Notes under the pieces: generated by a model
Told to the model about the DNA's origin: nothing
The model's database searches: none
Seen by the model: the letters and a program-made list of their open reading frames with translations, nothing else
DNA from: Shewanella insulae
Lineage (GTDB): Bacteria; Pseudomonadota; Gammaproteobacteria; Enterobacterales; Shewanellaceae
Direction of reading: 5' to 3'
NCBI RefSeq assembly: GCF_009831655.1
Contig: NZ_WRPA01000004.1
Location: forward strand, 62,001-126,000
DNA length: 64,000 nucleotides
Shown here: in pieces, positions 52,532 through 63,617 of the stretch
Layout: each line of letters starts with the position of its first letter
Numbering within the stretch: the stretch's first letter is position 1
Translations under genes and position numbers: made by a program

Positions 52532-53275
52532 ATGAGCACAAATCCAAAACCTGCTTTTCGACGTATTCTTCTCAAACTGAGTGGCGAGGCCCTGATGGGC
52601 GAAGAGGGCTTTGGCATCGATCCCAAGGTGCTAGATCGCATGGCACAAGAGATTAAAGAGCTGGTCGAGCTTGGTATTCAGGTAGGTGTTGTGATTGGTG
52701 GCGGTAACCTCTTCCGCGGTGAAGGCCTGGCACAAGCCGGTATGAACCGTGTGGTGGGTGACCATATGGGCATGTTGGCAACCGTAATGAATGGCCTGGC
52801 AATGCGCGATGCGCTGCACAGAGCCTATGTGAATGCCCGCCTGATGTCGGCCATCCCTTTGAAAGGCGTCTGTGACGACTATAACTGGGCCGAAGCGATT
52901 AGCCTGCTTAAATCTGGCCGAGTAGTGATCTTCGCTGCCGGTACGGGTAATCCTTTCTGTACCACAGATTCTGCCGCCTGTTTACGCGGTATCGAAATCG
53001 AAGCCGAAGTGGTGCTCAAGGGGACTAAGGTAGATGGTGTTTACTCAGATGACCCGGTCAAGAACCCTGAAGCGGTGAAGTATGACGAGATGGGTTATGG
53101 CGAAGTCCTGGAAAAAGAATTGAAAGTGATGGATCTTGCGGCATTTACCCTTGCAAGAGATCACGATATGCCTATCTTAGTGTTTAATATGAACAAGCCT
53201 GGTGCGCTACGACGTGTTATCATGGGCGACCATGAAGGTACGCTTATCAGAAGTAGCCGTAAGACTGCCGAATAA
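52532..53275 (+). CDS. pyrH: UMP kinase PyrH
   Basis: PyrH phosphorylates UMP to UDP and is an amino-acid-kinase-fold hexamer. The 247-residue sequence has [16 protein letters not shown], the glycine-rich [11 protein letters not shown], and [21 protein letters not shown] precedes the ATG at 52532. It is followed by frr 35 bases later, the usual pyrH-frr pair. Confidence 0.99.
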   Translation: MSTNPKPAFRRILLKLSGEALMGEEGFGIDPKVLDRMAQEIKELVELGIQVGVVIGGGNLFRGEGLAQAGMNRVVGDHMGMLATVMNGLAMRDALHRAYVNARLMSAIPLKGVCDDYNWAEAISLLKSGRVVIFAAGTGNPFCTTDSAACLRGIEIEAEVVLKGTKVDGVYSDDPVKNPEAVKYDEMGYGEVLEKELKVMDLAAFTLARDHDMPILVFNMNKPGALRRVIMGDHEGTLIRSSRKTAE

Positions 53276-53310
53276 ATAACCCGATACGAACGAATTTAAG
53301 GATATTTAAC

Positions 53311-53868
53311 GTGATTAACGAAATCAAAGAAGATGCAAAGAGCCGCATGGCGAAGTGTGTTGAAGCGACTAAGAATCAAATGGCTAAGGTACGTACTGGT
53401 CGTGCTCACCCAAGTCTGCTTGATTCAATCAAGGTGCCTTATTATGGTACGCCAACGCCGCTTAAGCAGGTGGGTAACGTATCGATCGAAGATTCTCGTA
53501 CACTGGCAATCACAGTCTTTGATACCACTATGATTGCAGCCGTTGAGAAGGCGATCATGAGTTCAGATCTGGGCCTAAACCCAATGTCTGCCGGTACGAC
53601 TATCCGTATTCCACTGCCTGCACTGACCGAAGAGCGTCGTAAAGACTTGATCAAGGTCGTTCGCGCCGAGGCTGAAAACGGTCGTATCGCCGTACGTAAC
53701 GTACGTCGTGACGCTAACTCTGACGTGAAAGCGCTAGAGAAAGAGAAAGAGTGTACCGAAGACGATGTACGCCGCACCGAAGATGAGATTCAGAAATTTA
53801 CAGATGCTCACATCAAGCAGATCGATGAGATCTTGGCGGCAAAAGAAGCAGAGTTGATGGAAGTCTAA
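53311..53868 (+). CDS. frr: Ribosome recycling factor
   Basis: RRF splits post-termination ribosomes with EF-G. The 185-residue protein is canonical: [35 protein letters not shown], and the C-terminal helix ending [11 protein letters not shown]. The start is GTG at 53311 with AAGGATATTTAAC upstream. It ends with a strong terminator. Confidence 0.99.
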   Translation: MINEIKEDAKSRMAKCVEATKNQMAKVRTGRAHPSLLDSIKVPYYGTPTPLKQVGNVSIEDSRTLAITVFDTTMIAAVEKAIMSSDLGLNPMSAGTTIRIPLPALTEERRKDLIKVVRAEAENGRIAVRNVRRDANSDVKALEKEKECTEDDVRRTEDEIQKFTDAHIKQIDEILAAKEAELMEV

Positions 53869-53892
53869 TCTCCCTGTTTCGTTACTAGAGTT

Positions 53893-53936
53893 CGCACGCC
53901 GTGTAGGGGTATACTACACGGCGTTTGCTATTTTTA
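53893..53936 (+). terminator. Terminator after frr
   Basis: The 11-base stem ACGCCGTGTAG/CTACACGGCGT (53896-53924) is followed by TTGCTATTTTT. It separates pyrH-frr from the uppS operon. Confidence 0.85.
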
Positions 53937-53949
53937 AGGGTTGTAATAG

Positions 53950-54741
53950 ATGTCAATCGAATCTCAATCTGGCTCTGAGTTATCTAATGAAGCACTCGCA
54001 GAGCTGGTAAAACAGTCTATCCCTAAGCACGTGGCTATCATCATGGATGGCAACGGGCGCTGGGCACAGGCACAGGGCAAGCCCCGTGTCGTGGGCCATA
54101 AGGCCGGTGTGAAGACTGTTCGTCGCGCCGTGAGTATGGCACGAGAGATGGGGATAGGTTCGTTAACCCTGTTTGCGTTTTCCAGTGAGAACTGGCGCAG
54201 ACCCGAGAAAGAAGTCAGCCTATTGATGGAGCTGTTTTTCACCGTTTTACAACGAGAAATAAAACTACTGGATAAAAACGGTGTAAGGCTCAACGTTATA
54301 GGGGACACCAGTCGTTTCTCTGCCCGACTGCAGAAGCAGATCGCCGCGGCGATGGAGAAGACGGCTCACAACGATGGTTTAATTCTCAATGTGGCGGCCA
54401 ACTACGGCGGTCGTTGGGACATAGTGCAGGCGGCGCAAACCTTAGCCAAAAAGGTGGAATCTGGTGAAATGACCAGCAGTCAGTTCACCGAGGAGGCGCT
54501 AAGTCAGCATTTAAGCATGCAAAATCAACCGGAAGTTGATTTAATGATTCGCACCGGTGGCGATTTTCGCATTAGTAACTTTGTGTTATGGCAAGCTGCC
54601 TATGCAGAGTTAGTGTTTACTGATGTGTTGTGGCCAGATTTTGATGAACAAGCCTTTAAAGATGCGGTAGCCGTATTTGCTACCCGGCAGCGCCGTTTTG
54701 GATTGACGGGTTCTCAAATTGAGACTTTGCAGGCTGAGTAA
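53950..54741 (+). CDS. uppS: Undecaprenyl diphosphate synthase
   Basis: UppS makes the C55 lipid carrier used for peptidoglycan and O-antigen. The catalytic segment [11 protein letters not shown] (Asp in DGNGRW), then [11 protein letters not shown] and [16 protein letters not shown], are intact; family proteins usually read SGEQRLSNFL here, so GGDFRISNF is a mild variation. The protein is 263 residues. It starts the uppS-cdsA-dxr-rseP-bamA run. Confidence 0.97.
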   Translation: MSIESQSGSELSNEALAELVKQSIPKHVAIIMDGNGRWAQAQGKPRVVGHKAGVKTVRRAVSMAREMGIGSLTLFAFSSENWRRPEKEVSLLMELFFTVLQREIKLLDKNGVRLNVIGDTSRFSARLQKQIAAAMEKTAHNDGLILNVAANYGGRWDIVQAAQTLAKKVESGEMTSSQFTEEALSQHLSMQNQPEVDLMIRTGGDFRISNFVLWQAAYAELVFTDVLWPDFDEQAFKDAVAVFATRQRRFGLTGSQIETLQAE

Positions 54742-54761
54742 TAAATATAAGAGGGAAAGTT

Positions 54762-55619
54762 TTGCTAAAACATAGAATAATAACAGCAGTATGGTTGATC
54801 CCATTGGTGATGGGAGCCATTTTCTTTTTCCCTGTGGAGTATTTTTCATGGGCCTTGGTGGCGGTATTTTTGATTGCCGCCAAGGAGTGGGGACGCATCA
54901 TAGACAAGCGCTGTAATGTGACCCAGTGGAGTTTCACCCTGACCATAGGCATCTTGTTGGTAGCGTTAAACCTCTTGGTGCCTACCGAAGAGATATGGTT
55001 TAAGGGGCAAATGCACCCCGTCTATCTGGCCATCACCCTCATTGGCGCCATGTGGTGGACCATCTCACTCCTCTTGGTGCTGAGTTTCCCTAAAAGTTCG
55101 GCGTTGTGGGCCAAGAGCCATATGCTCAAGTCCATGTTTGGCCAGCTGACCTTAGTTCCCTGTTTCACTGCGTTGATCGCGCTAAAAGCCCTGAGCACGG
55201 CGAGCATGCCTTACTATGGCGGCTCTTTGGTGTTCCTGGTGATGCTGACCGTATGGGCGACCGATTCCGGCGCCTATTTCGCCGGCAAGGCCATGGGCAA
55301 ACACAAGTTGATGCCAAACGTCAGCCCGGCAAAAACCGTCGAGGGGCTTCTCGGTGGCCTGGTGACCACTATGGTTGTAGTGGCCGGGGTCATGATGGTC
55401 TCGCCCGAGCAGGAGCTGGGGCTAGTGATCTGTGTTACCCTGTTTGTTGCCCTGGTCTCTGCCCTTGGGGATCTCTCTGAAAGTATGTTTAAGCGGGTGG
55501 CCGAGATTAAAGATTCGGGCACCATATTGCCGGGTCATGGTGGTGTGCTGGATCGCATCGACAGCCTGACGGCGGCACTGCCTATCTTTACCCTAATTTA
55601 TATCGCATTTTGGATGTAA
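54762..55619 (+). CDS. cdsA: CDP-diglyceride synthase CdsA
   Basis: CdsA activates phosphatidate with CTP, the committed precursor for all phospholipids. The protein starts at TTG 54762 with GAGGGAAAG upstream and has 285 residues with eight or so membrane helices. The signature near the C-terminus includes [12 protein letters not shown] and [19 protein letters not shown]-type residues ending [12 protein letters not shown]. It partly overlaps the upstream end of dxr. Confidence 0.96.
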   Translation: MLKHRIITAVWLIPLVMGAIFFFPVEYFSWALVAVFLIAAKEWGRIIDKRCNVTQWSFTLTIGILLVALNLLVPTEEIWFKGQMHPVYLAITLIGAMWWTISLLLVLSFPKSSALWAKSHMLKSMFGQLTLVPCFTALIALKALSTASMPYYGGSLVFLVMLTVWATDSGAYFAGKAMGKHKLMPNVSPAKTVEGLLGGLVTTMVVVAGVMMVSPEQELGLVICVTLFVALVSALGDLSESMFKRVAEIKDSGTILPGHGGVLDRIDSLTAALPIFTLIYIAFWM

Positions 55620-55621
55620 CC

Positions 55622-56809
55622 ATGCAGAAAATGGTGATTCTGGGCGCCACGGGTTCTATCGGTGCCAGTACCCTAAGTGTTATCGAGCAAAACCCTGAGG
55701 CCTACAAGGCATTTGCCCTGGTTGCCCATAAGAGCGTCGATAAGATGCTGGACTTGTGTATCAAGCACAATCCATCGATCGCCCACATGGTCGACCCACA
55801 GGCGGCGGCCGAGTTGCAGCGTCGCTTGCCGCCGCATATGGCGATTGCCGTCTCGTCTGGTGAAGATGAGCTGGCGGCCATCGTCGCGCTCCCCGAGGTC
55901 GACTGCGTCATGGCGGCCGTCGTCGGCGCGGCGGGCTTGCCGGCGACACTGGCGGCGGTTAAGGCCGGTAAAAGGGTGCTGCTGGCCAACAAAGAATCAT
56001 TGGTGATGTCGGGTCGCCTGTTTATCGATGCGATGCAGGGCTCAAACGCCAAGGTGTTACCTGTGGACAGCGAGCATAACGCCATCTTCCAGTGTCTGCC
56101 TGAGCCTGCTCAGCAGGCCATTGGCGCCTGTGATCTGCCCGGTGCGGGTATCTCACATATTCTGCTGACAGGCTCCGGCGGACCATTTCTCAGCTCGGAT
56201 CTCGACAGCCTGAGTCAGATGACACCAGATCAGGCGTGCAAACATCCTAACTGGTCGATGGGCCGCAAGATCTCGGTCGACTCTGCCAGTATGATGAACA
56301 AGGGGCTCGAGTATATCGAGGCCCGCTGGCTGTTTAACGCCACCAAAGACCAACTCAAGGTAGTGGTGCATCCCCAGAGCGTGATTCACTCTATGGTCCA
56401 GTATAAGGATGGCAGCGTGCTGGCCCAGATGGGCAACCCAGACATGCGCACCCCTATCGCTCACTGCATGGCCTATCCGCAAAGAATTTCGGCGGGCGTT
56501 GAACCTTTAGATTTTTTCAAAGTCGGACAGTTAAGCTTTCTTAAGCCCGACTTTAACCGCTTTCCCTGTTTGAAGCTGGCCATAGATGCCTGCGAGCAGG
56601 GGCAGGAAGCCACAACGGTATTGAACGCGGCCAACGAGGTGTCGGTAGAGGCCTTCCTGGCAGGTAAGATACGTTTCACCGATATCGCCCGGGTAAACGA
56701 GTATTGCCTGAGCCATGTCGAGCAGCGTAGCTTAGACACAATAGAAGATATTTTGGCGCTGGACAGCCTGGCACGGCGTGCGGCGCAGGAACGAGTCGCC
56801 AAGCTTTAA
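55622..56809 (+). CDS. dxr: 1-deoxy-D-xylulose 5-phosphate reductoisomerase
   Basis: Dxr (IspC) converts DXP to MEP in isoprenoid synthesis, feeding UppS. The frame could start at TTG 55610, but ATG 55622 ([16 protein letters not shown]) fits the family, at 395 residues. NADPH motif [10 protein letters not shown], substrate residues NKESLVMSG, and [11 protein letters not shown] are present. It overlaps the cdsA stop region closely, implying coupling. Confident. Confidence 0.98.
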   Translation: MQKMVILGATGSIGASTLSVIEQNPEAYKAFALVAHKSVDKMLDLCIKHNPSIAHMVDPQAAAELQRRLPPHMAIAVSSGEDELAAIVALPEVDCVMAAVVGAAGLPATLAAVKAGKRVLLANKESLVMSGRLFIDAMQGSNAKVLPVDSEHNAIFQCLPEPAQQAIGACDLPGAGISHILLTGSGGPFLSSDLDSLSQMTPDQACKHPNWSMGRKISVDSASMMNKGLEYIEARWLFNATKDQLKVVVHPQSVIHSMVQYKDGSVLAQMGNPDMRTPIAHCMAYPQRISAGVEPLDFFKVGQLSFLKPDFNRFPCLKLAIDACEQGQEATTVLNAANEVSVEAFLAGKIRFTDIARVNEYCLSHVEQRSLDTIEDILALDSLARRAAQERVAKL

Positions 56810-56812
56810 GGC

Positions 56813-56878
56813 TCATGCCAAATAAGATTTAAGGCGCGCCAATTAGGTTTTCAGGCTCGCGCCAACAGAAGCAGAGAT
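56813..56878 (+). repeat. Imperfect short tandem repeat between dxr and rseP
   Basis: Three imperfect units of about 22 bases, each containing GC(A/G)(T/C)GCCAA or GCGCCAA, lie between the two genes. It is not a known regulatory motif and may be slippage. Confidence 0.35.
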
Positions 56879-56888
56879 AAGGAGAGGA

Positions 56889-58250
56889 ATGCTAGACTTT
56901 TTGTGGAACTTGGGCTCATTCATCATTGCCCTTGGGATTCTGATCACGGCCCATGAATATGGTCACTTTTGGGTGGCCAGACGCTGTGGCGTGAAAGTTG
57001 AGCGTTTCTCTATCGGTTTTGGTAAGGCTATCTGGCGCAAAATCGGTGCCGATGGTACCGAATACGTGGTGGCCATGATCCCCTTGGGTGGCTATGTCAA
57101 GATGCTCGATGAGCGGGTCGATACCGTTGCCGATGAGCTAAAGCCCCAAGCATTTAACCGTAAATCTGTCTGGCAGCGCATTGCTATTGTCGGCGCCGGC
57201 CCCATGGCCAACTTCGTGTTTGCCATCTTTGCCCTCTACATCATGTACCTTATCGGTGTGCCCTCGATCAAACCTGTGATCGAATCGACGCAGGCTGGCT
57301 CGCCGGCGGCGGTGATCCAGGTCAACAAGCCGATGCAGGTGATTGCCGTTGGCGATCGCAGCGTGCGCAACTGGGAAGAGGTGACCTACGCCTTGGTCGG
57401 TCACATAGGCGATGACGCTATCGACGTGACCGTGGCGCCCTTATCGGGCGTGATGGGTGAGGAGCGTAGCTATAAGCTGGATATCCGCAAGTGGAAGTTT
57501 AATCCTGAGACAGAGTCGCCCATTACTTCGCTGGGCCTAGATGTATTCAGGCCAGCCATCACACCTAAGCTGGGCTTTGTCGATGAAGATGGCGCCGCCT
57601 ATGCGGCGGGTTTACGCCTAGGTGACACCTTAGTTGCCGTCGATAACCAGGCCTATGACGACTGGGAGCAATTTGTCGCTAAGGTTAAGGCCTCAGCCGA
57701 TAAGCCACTCAGCGTGACCATCAGACGCGACGGTGAGCAGCTCAAGCTAACAGTCACCCCTAAGGCGCGCACTATTGATGGCGGTAAGGTCGAGGGCGTG
57801 ATTGGCGTAGCGCCGACTCAGGCGCCTTGGCCCGATGAGATGCAGTTGCAACTCGAATACGGTGTTGGCGAGTCCCTATGGGTCGCCGCCGATAAGACAT
57901 GGCAACTTGTAACGGTCAGCATTAAGATGATCGGCAAACTCTTTACCGGTGATGTGTCGGTAAAGAATTTGAGCGGCCCTATCTCCATCGCCCAAGGGGC
58001 GGGAAATAGTGCCAATTACGGTTTAGTTTACTTTTTGGGATTCCTGGCATTAATCAGCGTGAATTTAGGCATTATTAATTTATTGCCTTTACCCGTGCTT
58101 GATGGCGGGCATCTGTTATATTACTTCATCGAAGTGATCACAGGCAGGCCTGTACCGGAAAAGGTGCAGGAAATTGGATTCAGATTTGGGGCAGCCTTGC
58201 TGCTAATATTGATGAGTATCGCCCTTTTCAATGATTTTTCCCGACTCTGA
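56889..58250 (+). CDS. rseP: Site-2 metalloprotease RseP
   Basis: RseP cleaves RseA in the sigma-E envelope stress pathway and clears signal peptides. The 453-residue membrane protein has the zinc motif HEYGHFWVARR near residue 22, two PDZ domains, and the third metal ligand in NLLPLPVLDGGHLLYY. AAGGAGAGG precedes the ATG. It lies directly upstream of bamA as in E. coli. Confidence 0.97.
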   Translation: MLDFLWNLGSFIIALGILITAHEYGHFWVARRCGVKVERFSIGFGKAIWRKIGADGTEYVVAMIPLGGYVKMLDERVDTVADELKPQAFNRKSVWQRIAIVGAGPMANFVFAIFALYIMYLIGVPSIKPVIESTQAGSPAAVIQVNKPMQVIAVGDRSVRNWEEVTYALVGHIGDDAIDVTVAPLSGVMGEERSYKLDIRKWKFNPETESPITSLGLDVFRPAITPKLGFVDEDGAAYAAGLRLGDTLVAVDNQAYDDWEQFVAKVKASADKPLSVTIRRDGEQLKLTVTPKARTIDGGKVEGVIGVAPTQAPWPDEMQLQLEYGVGESLWVAADKTWQLVTVSIKMIGKLFTGDVSVKNLSGPISIAQGAGNSANYGLVYFLGFLALISVNLGIINLLPLPVLDGGHLLYYFIEVITGRPVPEKVQEIGFRFGAALLLILMSIALFNDFSRL

Positions 58251-58281
58251 GCAAGGACACACACATAATTAGAAGTGCTCT

Positions 58282-60765
58282 ATGAGATTGAATAAAATTT
58301 TTGCCTCGATGTTATTAGTCGGTGCGTCTTTATCAGGGAAGGGTTGGGCAGAGACATTCCAGCCTTTTGAAGTGACCGACATCCAGGTTAAGGGATTGCA
58401 GCGTGTTGCACTGGGTGCGGCGCTGTTGAATATTCCTATCAAGGTGGGAGACACGGTCGACGAGATGCGTCTACAACAGGCGATCAAGAGCCTGTATTCC
58501 TCGACCAACTTCGAGCATATTGAGGTGAGTCGTGATGGCAGCGTCTTGGTGGTGACGGTCAAAGAAAGGCCTACCATCAGCATAGTGACCTTCGAAGGCA
58601 ACAAGGACATTAAAGACGAGCAGCTGCAAGAGAGTCTCGACGGCAGTGGCGTCAAGACCGGTGAGTCGTTGGATCGCACCATGCTTAGCGGCATCGAGAA
58701 GAGCCTGCAAGACTTCTACTATGGCGTGGGTAAATATGGCGCCAAGGTAGAGGCCCAGGTGATCAACCTGCCACGTAACCGTGTCGAGTTGAAATTTAAG
58801 TTTACCGAAGGTTTGGCGGCAGAGATTCGCCAGATTAACGTTGTGGGCAACACTGTCTTTAGCGACGCCGAACTGATTGGCATGCTGGAATTGAAAGACT
58901 ATGTGGCCTGGTGGGATCTCTTCGGCGAGCGTCGCTATCAGAAGCAGAAGCTGCAAGCCGATCTCGAAACCATCAAAACCTTCTATCACAACCGTGGCTA
59001 TATCCGTTTCGAGGTCACCTCGACTCAGGTAGCGATGACGCCAGATCGTAAGGGCCTCTACATCACCATCAACGTCAACGAGGGTGAGCAGTACAAGGTT
59101 AAGGAAGTTAACCTGACCGGTGACCTCATGGGCCGTGAAGAGGTGATGGAAAAGATTTTGCCGATCAAGGTAGGCGATACCTATAACGGTGCGGATGTGA
59201 CCTTTACCGAAGAGATGTACGGCAAGTATCTGGGCCGTTTCGGTTACGCCTATCCAGAGGTGAAGACCTATCCTGAGATCGATGATGAAACCAAAGAGGT
59301 CGCCCTCAACGTCAACATCAAGCCGGGCAAGCGCGTCTATGTGCGCAGCATTAACTTTACCGGTAACCAGGTCACCAAAGACGAGGTGATGCGCCGCGAG
59401 CTGCGTCAGATGGAAGGCGCCTGGCTGAATTCGGCTCAGGTCGAGCAATCCAAGGCGCGTCTGAACCGTCTGGGTTACTTCGAAACCGTCGATACTCAGA
59501 CGGTGCAGGTACCTGGCACTGATGATCTGGTAGATGTCGACTTCACGGTGAAGGAACAACCATCTGGCTCGTTCAATGCGGGTGTGGGTTATGGTACCGA
59601 GTCGGGCCTGAGCCTACAGTTTGGTGTGCAACAGAGTAACTTCTTGGGTACGGGTAATCAGGCGGGGATCAACCTCAATACCAACAAGTACTCGAAGAAC
59701 GTTAACATAAACTACACAGACCCCTACTTTACCAAAGATGGCGTGAGTCTGGGGGGGAGCATCTACTGGAACGAGTTTGACGCCCAGGAAGCGAACCTCG
59801 AGCGCTATAAGAACAGTTCTTACGGTGTTGCGTTAAATTCAGGTTTCCCGATCAACGAATACAACCGTATTAACGGCGGTATCGGTTATCGTCACAACAG
59901 TATCTCGGAGATCTCGGCCTACGAGCAGGCCCTGCGTTTCTACAACATCTATCGTGATGCCAATGACCCTAACGCCGACCTGTCGTTTGATAACTTCGAA
60001 CTGACCCTTGGCTGGTACCGCAGCACGCTAAACCGCGGCACCTTCCCAACCGACGGTTCATCACAGCGCCTGAGCGGTAAGATGACGGTACCTGGCTCGG
60101 ATCTGCAGTACTTTAAGACAGATTTCGACACCAGTTTCTACTGGCCAATCAACCGTAGTCATAGCTTTGTGCTCTTGACTAAGGCGCGTCTTGGCTATGG
60201 TAATGGTTATGGTCAGTTTAACGACAATGACCAGATCCTGCCGTTCTGGGAGAACTACTACTCGGGTGGTAGTAGCTCGCTGCGTGGCTTCAAGTCTAAT
60301 TCTGTAGGCCCACGTTCCTTCTACCTGTATCGTGGTAGCGAGCCGTGCTCACCCGATCCATCGGGTGATACCTGTACCTTGCCTGGGGACCCTAACCGAG
60401 TCACAGTGAGCGGTGGTCGCTCTATCGGTGGTAACGCCATCGCCACGGCGAGTGTCGAGATGATAGTGCCAACCCCATTCCTGGATGAGGCCTACACCAA
60501 CTCGGTTCGTACCAGCTTCTTCGTCGATGCGGGTAACGTCTGGGATACCGAGTTCGACTATGACGCCTATCGCTTCTTGCCGGCTGAGCAGTTTGATAAG
60601 CTGTCGGATTACTCTGACCCGGGACGTATCCGTGCCTCGGCGGGGATGAGTGTACAATGGTTGTCGCCCATGGGACCTATGGTATTTAGTCTTGCATGGC
60701 CAATCAAAAAATATGAAGATGATGACACAGAGATCTTCTCGTTCAACATTGGTAAAACTTTCTAA
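58282..60765 (+). CDS. bamA: Outer-membrane protein assembly factor BamA
   Basis: BamA is the Omp85-type core of the BAM complex that inserts outer-membrane barrels. The protein has 827 residues: a signal peptide (ending GWA), five POTRA domains (starting FEVTDIQVKGLQRV), and a C-terminal 16-strand barrel containing the lid-lock motif GGSSSLRGFKSNSVGPR (family VRGF). It ends in FNIGKTF with the terminal Phe. Conserved position with rseP and skp. Confidence 0.98.
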   Translation: MRLNKIFASMLLVGASLSGKGWAETFQPFEVTDIQVKGLQRVALGAALLNIPIKVGDTVDEMRLQQAIKSLYSSTNFEHIEVSRDGSVLVVTVKERPTISIVTFEGNKDIKDEQLQESLDGSGVKTGESLDRTMLSGIEKSLQDFYYGVGKYGAKVEAQVINLPRNRVELKFKFTEGLAAEIRQINVVGNTVFSDAELIGMLELKDYVAWWDLFGERRYQKQKLQADLETIKTFYHNRGYIRFEVTSTQVAMTPDRKGLYITINVNEGEQYKVKEVNLTGDLMGREEVMEKILPIKVGDTYNGADVTFTEEMYGKYLGRFGYAYPEVKTYPEIDDETKEVALNVNIKPGKRVYVRSINFTGNQVTKDEVMRRELRQMEGAWLNSAQVEQSKARLNRLGYFETVDTQTVQVPGTDDLVDVDFTVKEQPSGSFNAGVGYGTESGLSLQFGVQQSNFLGTGNQAGINLNTNKYSKNVNINYTDPYFTKDGVSLGGSIYWNEFDAQEANLERYKNSSYGVALNSGFPINEYNRINGGIGYRHNSISEISAYEQALRFYNIYRDANDPNADLSFDNFELTLGWYRSTLNRGTFPTDGSSQRLSGKMTVPGSDLQYFKTDFDTSFYWPINRSHSFVLLTKARLGYGNGYGQFNDNDQILPFWENYYSGGSSSLRGFKSNSVGPRSFYLYRGSEPCSPDPSGDTCTLPGDPNRVTVSGGRSIGGNAIATASVEMIVPTPFLDEAYTNSVRTSFFVDAGNVWDTEFDYDAYRFLPAEQFDKLSDYSDPGRIRASAGMSVQWLSPMGPMVFSLAWPIKKYEDDDTEIFSFNIGKTF

Positions 60766-60825
60766 AGTAGAACTAATTTAAATAAAAAGTCATCGGCAAG
60801 TTTTGCTGATTATAAGGAGTTTATT

Positions 60826-61329
60826 TTGAATAAGATGTTTAATCGCGCAATGATGGTGTTGGTTCTTTTAGGTGCGCCTATTGCCGCACAAGCTGAAAAG
60901 ATCGCCGTTGTCGATATGCAGGCGGTATTTGAGCAGCTGCCACAGCGCGAAGAAGTCAGCAAGACACTGAAAACCGAATTCGGCGATCGTGTGGCTGGCG
61001 TACAGAAGATGCAGGAAGAGCTGCGCGGCATGCTAGAGAAGCAGCAACGCGATGCGGCCCTGATGAGCGAAACCCAAAAGACTGAGATGCTGCGTAAGAT
61101 GGAGTCTCTCAAGGCTGAGCTGCAGCTGAAGGGTAAGGCGCTGGATGAAGATATGCGTCGTCGTAACGGCGAAGAGCAAAACAAGCTTTTGGTTAAAGTC
61201 CAAAAAGCCATCAGCGCCATCGCCGAGAAAGAGCAATATGACGTAGTGCTGCAGCGCGGCGCCGTGATCTACGTGAAGCCTGCATCAGATATCAGCAGCA
61301 AAGTGGTTGAAGCTCTGAGCAAAGGCTAA
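60826..61329 (+). CDS. skp: Periplasmic chaperone Skp (OmpH)
   Basis: Skp keeps unfolded outer-membrane proteins soluble. The 167-residue protein has a signal peptide (ending AQA), IAVVDMQAVFEQLPQ, and long coiled-coil arms rich in Lys/Glu/Gln (VQKMQEELRGMLEKQQRDA). Start is TTG 60826 with AAGGAG 6 bases upstream; ATG 60835 is less well placed. It sits between bamA and lpxD as usual. Confidence 0.95.
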   Translation: MNKMFNRAMMVLVLLGAPIAAQAEKIAVVDMQAVFEQLPQREEVSKTLKTEFGDRVAGVQKMQEELRGMLEKQQRDAALMSETQKTEMLRKMESLKAELQLKGKALDEDMRRRNGEEQNKLLVKVQKAISAIAEKEQYDVVLQRGAVIYVKPASDISSKVVEALSKG

Positions 61330-61335
61330 GCATCG

Positions 61336-62361
61336 ATGACAAGTTATACCCTAAGTGAGATCGCCGCCCATCTGAATGCCGAGGTCAAAGGTGACGAGAC
61401 GGTGACCATTCACCGTGTTGCCACACTGGAGAAGGCACAGGCGGGGGAGATCTCCTTTCTGGCGAACGCAAAATACCAGAGTCAGTTAGAAGGCACGGCG
61501 GCCTCTGCCGTGCTGCTTTCACCCAAGATGGCCGAGCACTACAGTGGTAACGCCGTGGTGTTGGCCGATCCCTATGTTGGATTCGCGCGGGTAGCCCAGC
61601 TGCTCGACACCACGCCTAAGGCCGCCGAGGCCATTCATCCCAGTGCGGTTATCGACCCTAGCGCCCAGTTGGGTGAAGGCGTCGCCATAGGTGCCAATGC
61701 GGTGATCGGTGCCAACGTCATCTTAGGTGAGAATGTTCAGGTAGGTGCGGGCTGTGTGGTTGGCCAAGATGTCATCATAGGCTCAAACTCCATCCTGTGG
61801 GCTAACGTGACCCTGTATCATGACGTGCAGCTAGGCACAGATTGTATCGTCCATTCAGGAACCGTGATCGGCTCTGATGGCTTTGGTTATGCCAACGAGC
61901 GTGGTCAATGGATCAAGATCCCGCAAACCGGTGGGGTGCGTATCGGCAACCGTGTCGAGATCGGCGCCTGTACCAGTATCGACCGTGGGGCGCTGGATCA
62001 TACCGAGATCCACGATGGTGTTATTATCGATAACCAGGTGCAACTTGCACACAACGTGGTGGTGGGTGAAAATACCGCGCTGGCGGGTAGCTCTACCTTT
62101 GCCGGCAGCTGCACCATAGGTAAATACTGTATCATAGGCGGTAACAGCGCGGTGGCAGGACACCTGTCGGTCGCCGACGGTACCCATGTCTCGGGTGGCA
62201 CCAATGTAACGAGTGTTATTCGTGAGCCTGGTGTATACTCTTCTGCTACCATAGCGATGGAAAATAAGCTGTGGCGACGTAATACCGTCAGATTCAGACA
62301 ACTAGATGAGTTGTTCCAACGCGTCAAACAGCTTGAGAAAAACGTTAATTCAGATGATTAA
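61336..62361 (+). CDS. lpxD: UDP-3-O-acylglucosamine N-acyltransferase LpxD
   Basis: LpxD adds the second acyl chain in lipid A synthesis. The 341-residue protein has an N-terminal uridine-binding domain (EISFLANAKYQSQL), then hexapeptide repeats, with the catalytic His in QLAHNVVVGENTALAGSS. Only 6 bases separate it from skp. The C-terminal helix (RQLDELFQRVKQLEKNV) is present. Confidence 0.98.
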   Translation: MTSYTLSEIAAHLNAEVKGDETVTIHRVATLEKAQAGEISFLANAKYQSQLEGTAASAVLLSPKMAEHYSGNAVVLADPYVGFARVAQLLDTTPKAAEAIHPSAVIDPSAQLGEGVAIGANAVIGANVILGENVQVGAGCVVGQDVIIGSNSILWANVTLYHDVQLGTDCIVHSGTVIGSDGFGYANERGQWIKIPQTGGVRIGNRVEIGACTSIDRGALDHTEIHDGVIIDNQVQLAHNVVVGENTALAGSSTFAGSCTIGKYCIIGGNSAVAGHLSVADGTHVSGGTNVTSVIREPGVYSSATIAMENKLWRRNTVRFRQLDELFQRVKQLEKNVNSDD

Positions 62362-62391
62362 CTGCCCGAGGGCAGCTAAGGAAGTTATTGA

Positions 62392-62853
62392 GTGTCAAAT
62401 CAATTAAATACGATGGATATCAAAGAGATCCTAAAGTTTCTACCTCACAGATATCCGTTTTTATTGATCGATAGAGTCCTTGACTTTACGCCAGGTGAAA
62501 CACTGCACGCGATCAAGAATGTCACCATCAATGAGCCATTCTTTCAGGGGCATTTCCCCGTGGCGCCTGTTATGCCAGGTGTATTGATCCTTGAGGCCAT
62601 GGCCCAGGCGACCGGTCTGTTAGCGTTTAAAACCATGAGCGATGAGCCATCTAGCGACGCCCTGTACTATTTTGCCGGTATCGATAATGCCCGTTTCAAG
62701 CGCGTAGTCGAGCCAGGCGACCAAATTCATTTCGAAGTTAAGATGATTAAAGAGCGCCGCGGGATTGGCGTCTTCACAGGTGAAGCTAAGGTTGATGGCG
62801 AACTAGTTTGTTCGGCCGAGATCATGTGTGCCCGTAGAGAGATTGCCAAGTGA
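62392..62853 (+). CDS. fabZ: 3-hydroxyacyl-[acyl-carrier-protein] dehydratase FabZ
   Basis: FabZ dehydrates 3-hydroxyacyl-ACP in fatty acid synthesis and competes with lipid A enzymes for 3-hydroxymyristoyl-ACP. The 153-residue hotdog protein has [13 protein letters not shown] and the catalytic His/Glu segment [23 protein letters not shown]. It starts at GTG 62392 with AAGGAAG upstream. Its stop overlaps the lpxA start. Confidence 0.98.
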   Translation: MSNQLNTMDIKEILKFLPHRYPFLLIDRVLDFTPGETLHAIKNVTINEPFFQGHFPVAPVMPGVLILEAMAQATGLLAFKTMSDEPSSDALYYFAGIDNARFKRVVEPGDQIHFEVKMIKERRGIGVFTGEAKVDGELVCSAEIMCARREIAK

Positions 62854-63617
62854 TTGATAAGTTAGCATTTGTACACCCAGATGCCAAAATCGGTAACAAT
62901 GTTACCATAGGCCCGTGGACCTACATTGGCCCAGATGTCGAGATCGGCGACGACTGTCATCTGAGTTCTCATGTGGTGGTCAAGGGGCCTACGGTTATCG
63001 GTAAGGGTAACCGTATTTTCCAGTTCGCCTCGGTGGGGGAAGATTGCCAGGATAAGAAGTATGCTGGCGAGCCCACCCGACTGATCATCGGCGACAACAA
63101 TGTGATCCGCGAGTCTGTCACTATACACCGTGGTACGGTGCAGGATAACGGCGAGACCCGTATCGGGTCCAATAACCTGTTTATGGCCTATGTGCATATC
63201 GCCCACGACTGTGTGGTGGGTAACAATGTGATCATGGCCAATAATGCCTCTATCGCCGGCCACGTGCACGTGGGAGACTGGGCGATTTTAGGCGGCATGA
63301 CAGGTGTGCATCAGTTTGTTCATATAGGTGCACATGCCTTCACTGCAGGCTACTCGCTGATTTTGCAAGATGTGCCGCCATTTGTGATGGCATCGGGTCA
63401 GCCAGCCATTCCTCGAGGGCTGAACAGTGAAGGCATGAAACGCCGTGGCTTCTCAAAGGAGAGTCAACTGGCGGTGCGCCGGACCTATAAGACCCTGTAC
63501 CGTAAGGGACTGACCGTGGAAGAGGCGGTTGCCGCCTTGGGTGAAGATGCCGAGGATGAGCAGGTTAAGCTGATGATGGACTTTGTGGTCAACTCAAACC
63601 GAGGCATTATTCGTTAA
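62850..63617 (+). CDS. lpxA: UDP-N-acetylglucosamine O-acyltransferase LpxA
   Basis: LpxA catalyses the first step of lipid A synthesis. The 255-residue left-handed beta-helix has [20 protein letters not shown] with the catalytic His, and [17 protein letters not shown]. The start GTG at 62850 overlaps the fabZ TGA by four bases. A terminator follows, so lpxB may depend on a second promoter. Confidence 0.98.
   Translation: MIDKLAFVHPDAKIGNNVTIGPWTYIGPDVEIGDDCHLSSHVVVKGPTVIGKGNRIFQFASVGEDCQDKKYAGEPTRLIIGDNNVIRESVTIHRGTVQDNGETRIGSNNLFMAYVHIAHDCVVGNNVIMANNASIAGHVHVGDWAILGGMTGVHQFVHIGAHAFTAGYSLILQDVPPFVMASGQPAIPRGLNSEGMKRRGFSKESQLAVRRTYKTLYRKGLTVEEAVAALGEDAEDEQVKLMMDFVVNSNRGIIR

Noticed and set aside
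56903-56930. Sigma-E promoter suggested by GGAACTT at the start of rseP
   Set aside because: No suitable -10 (TCNNA) occurs at 15-17 bases, and the hexamer lies inside the rseP coding sequence.
58471-59559. 362-codon minus-strand ORF opposite bamA
   Set aside because: Antisense to the POTRA region of bamA; an artefact of codon composition.
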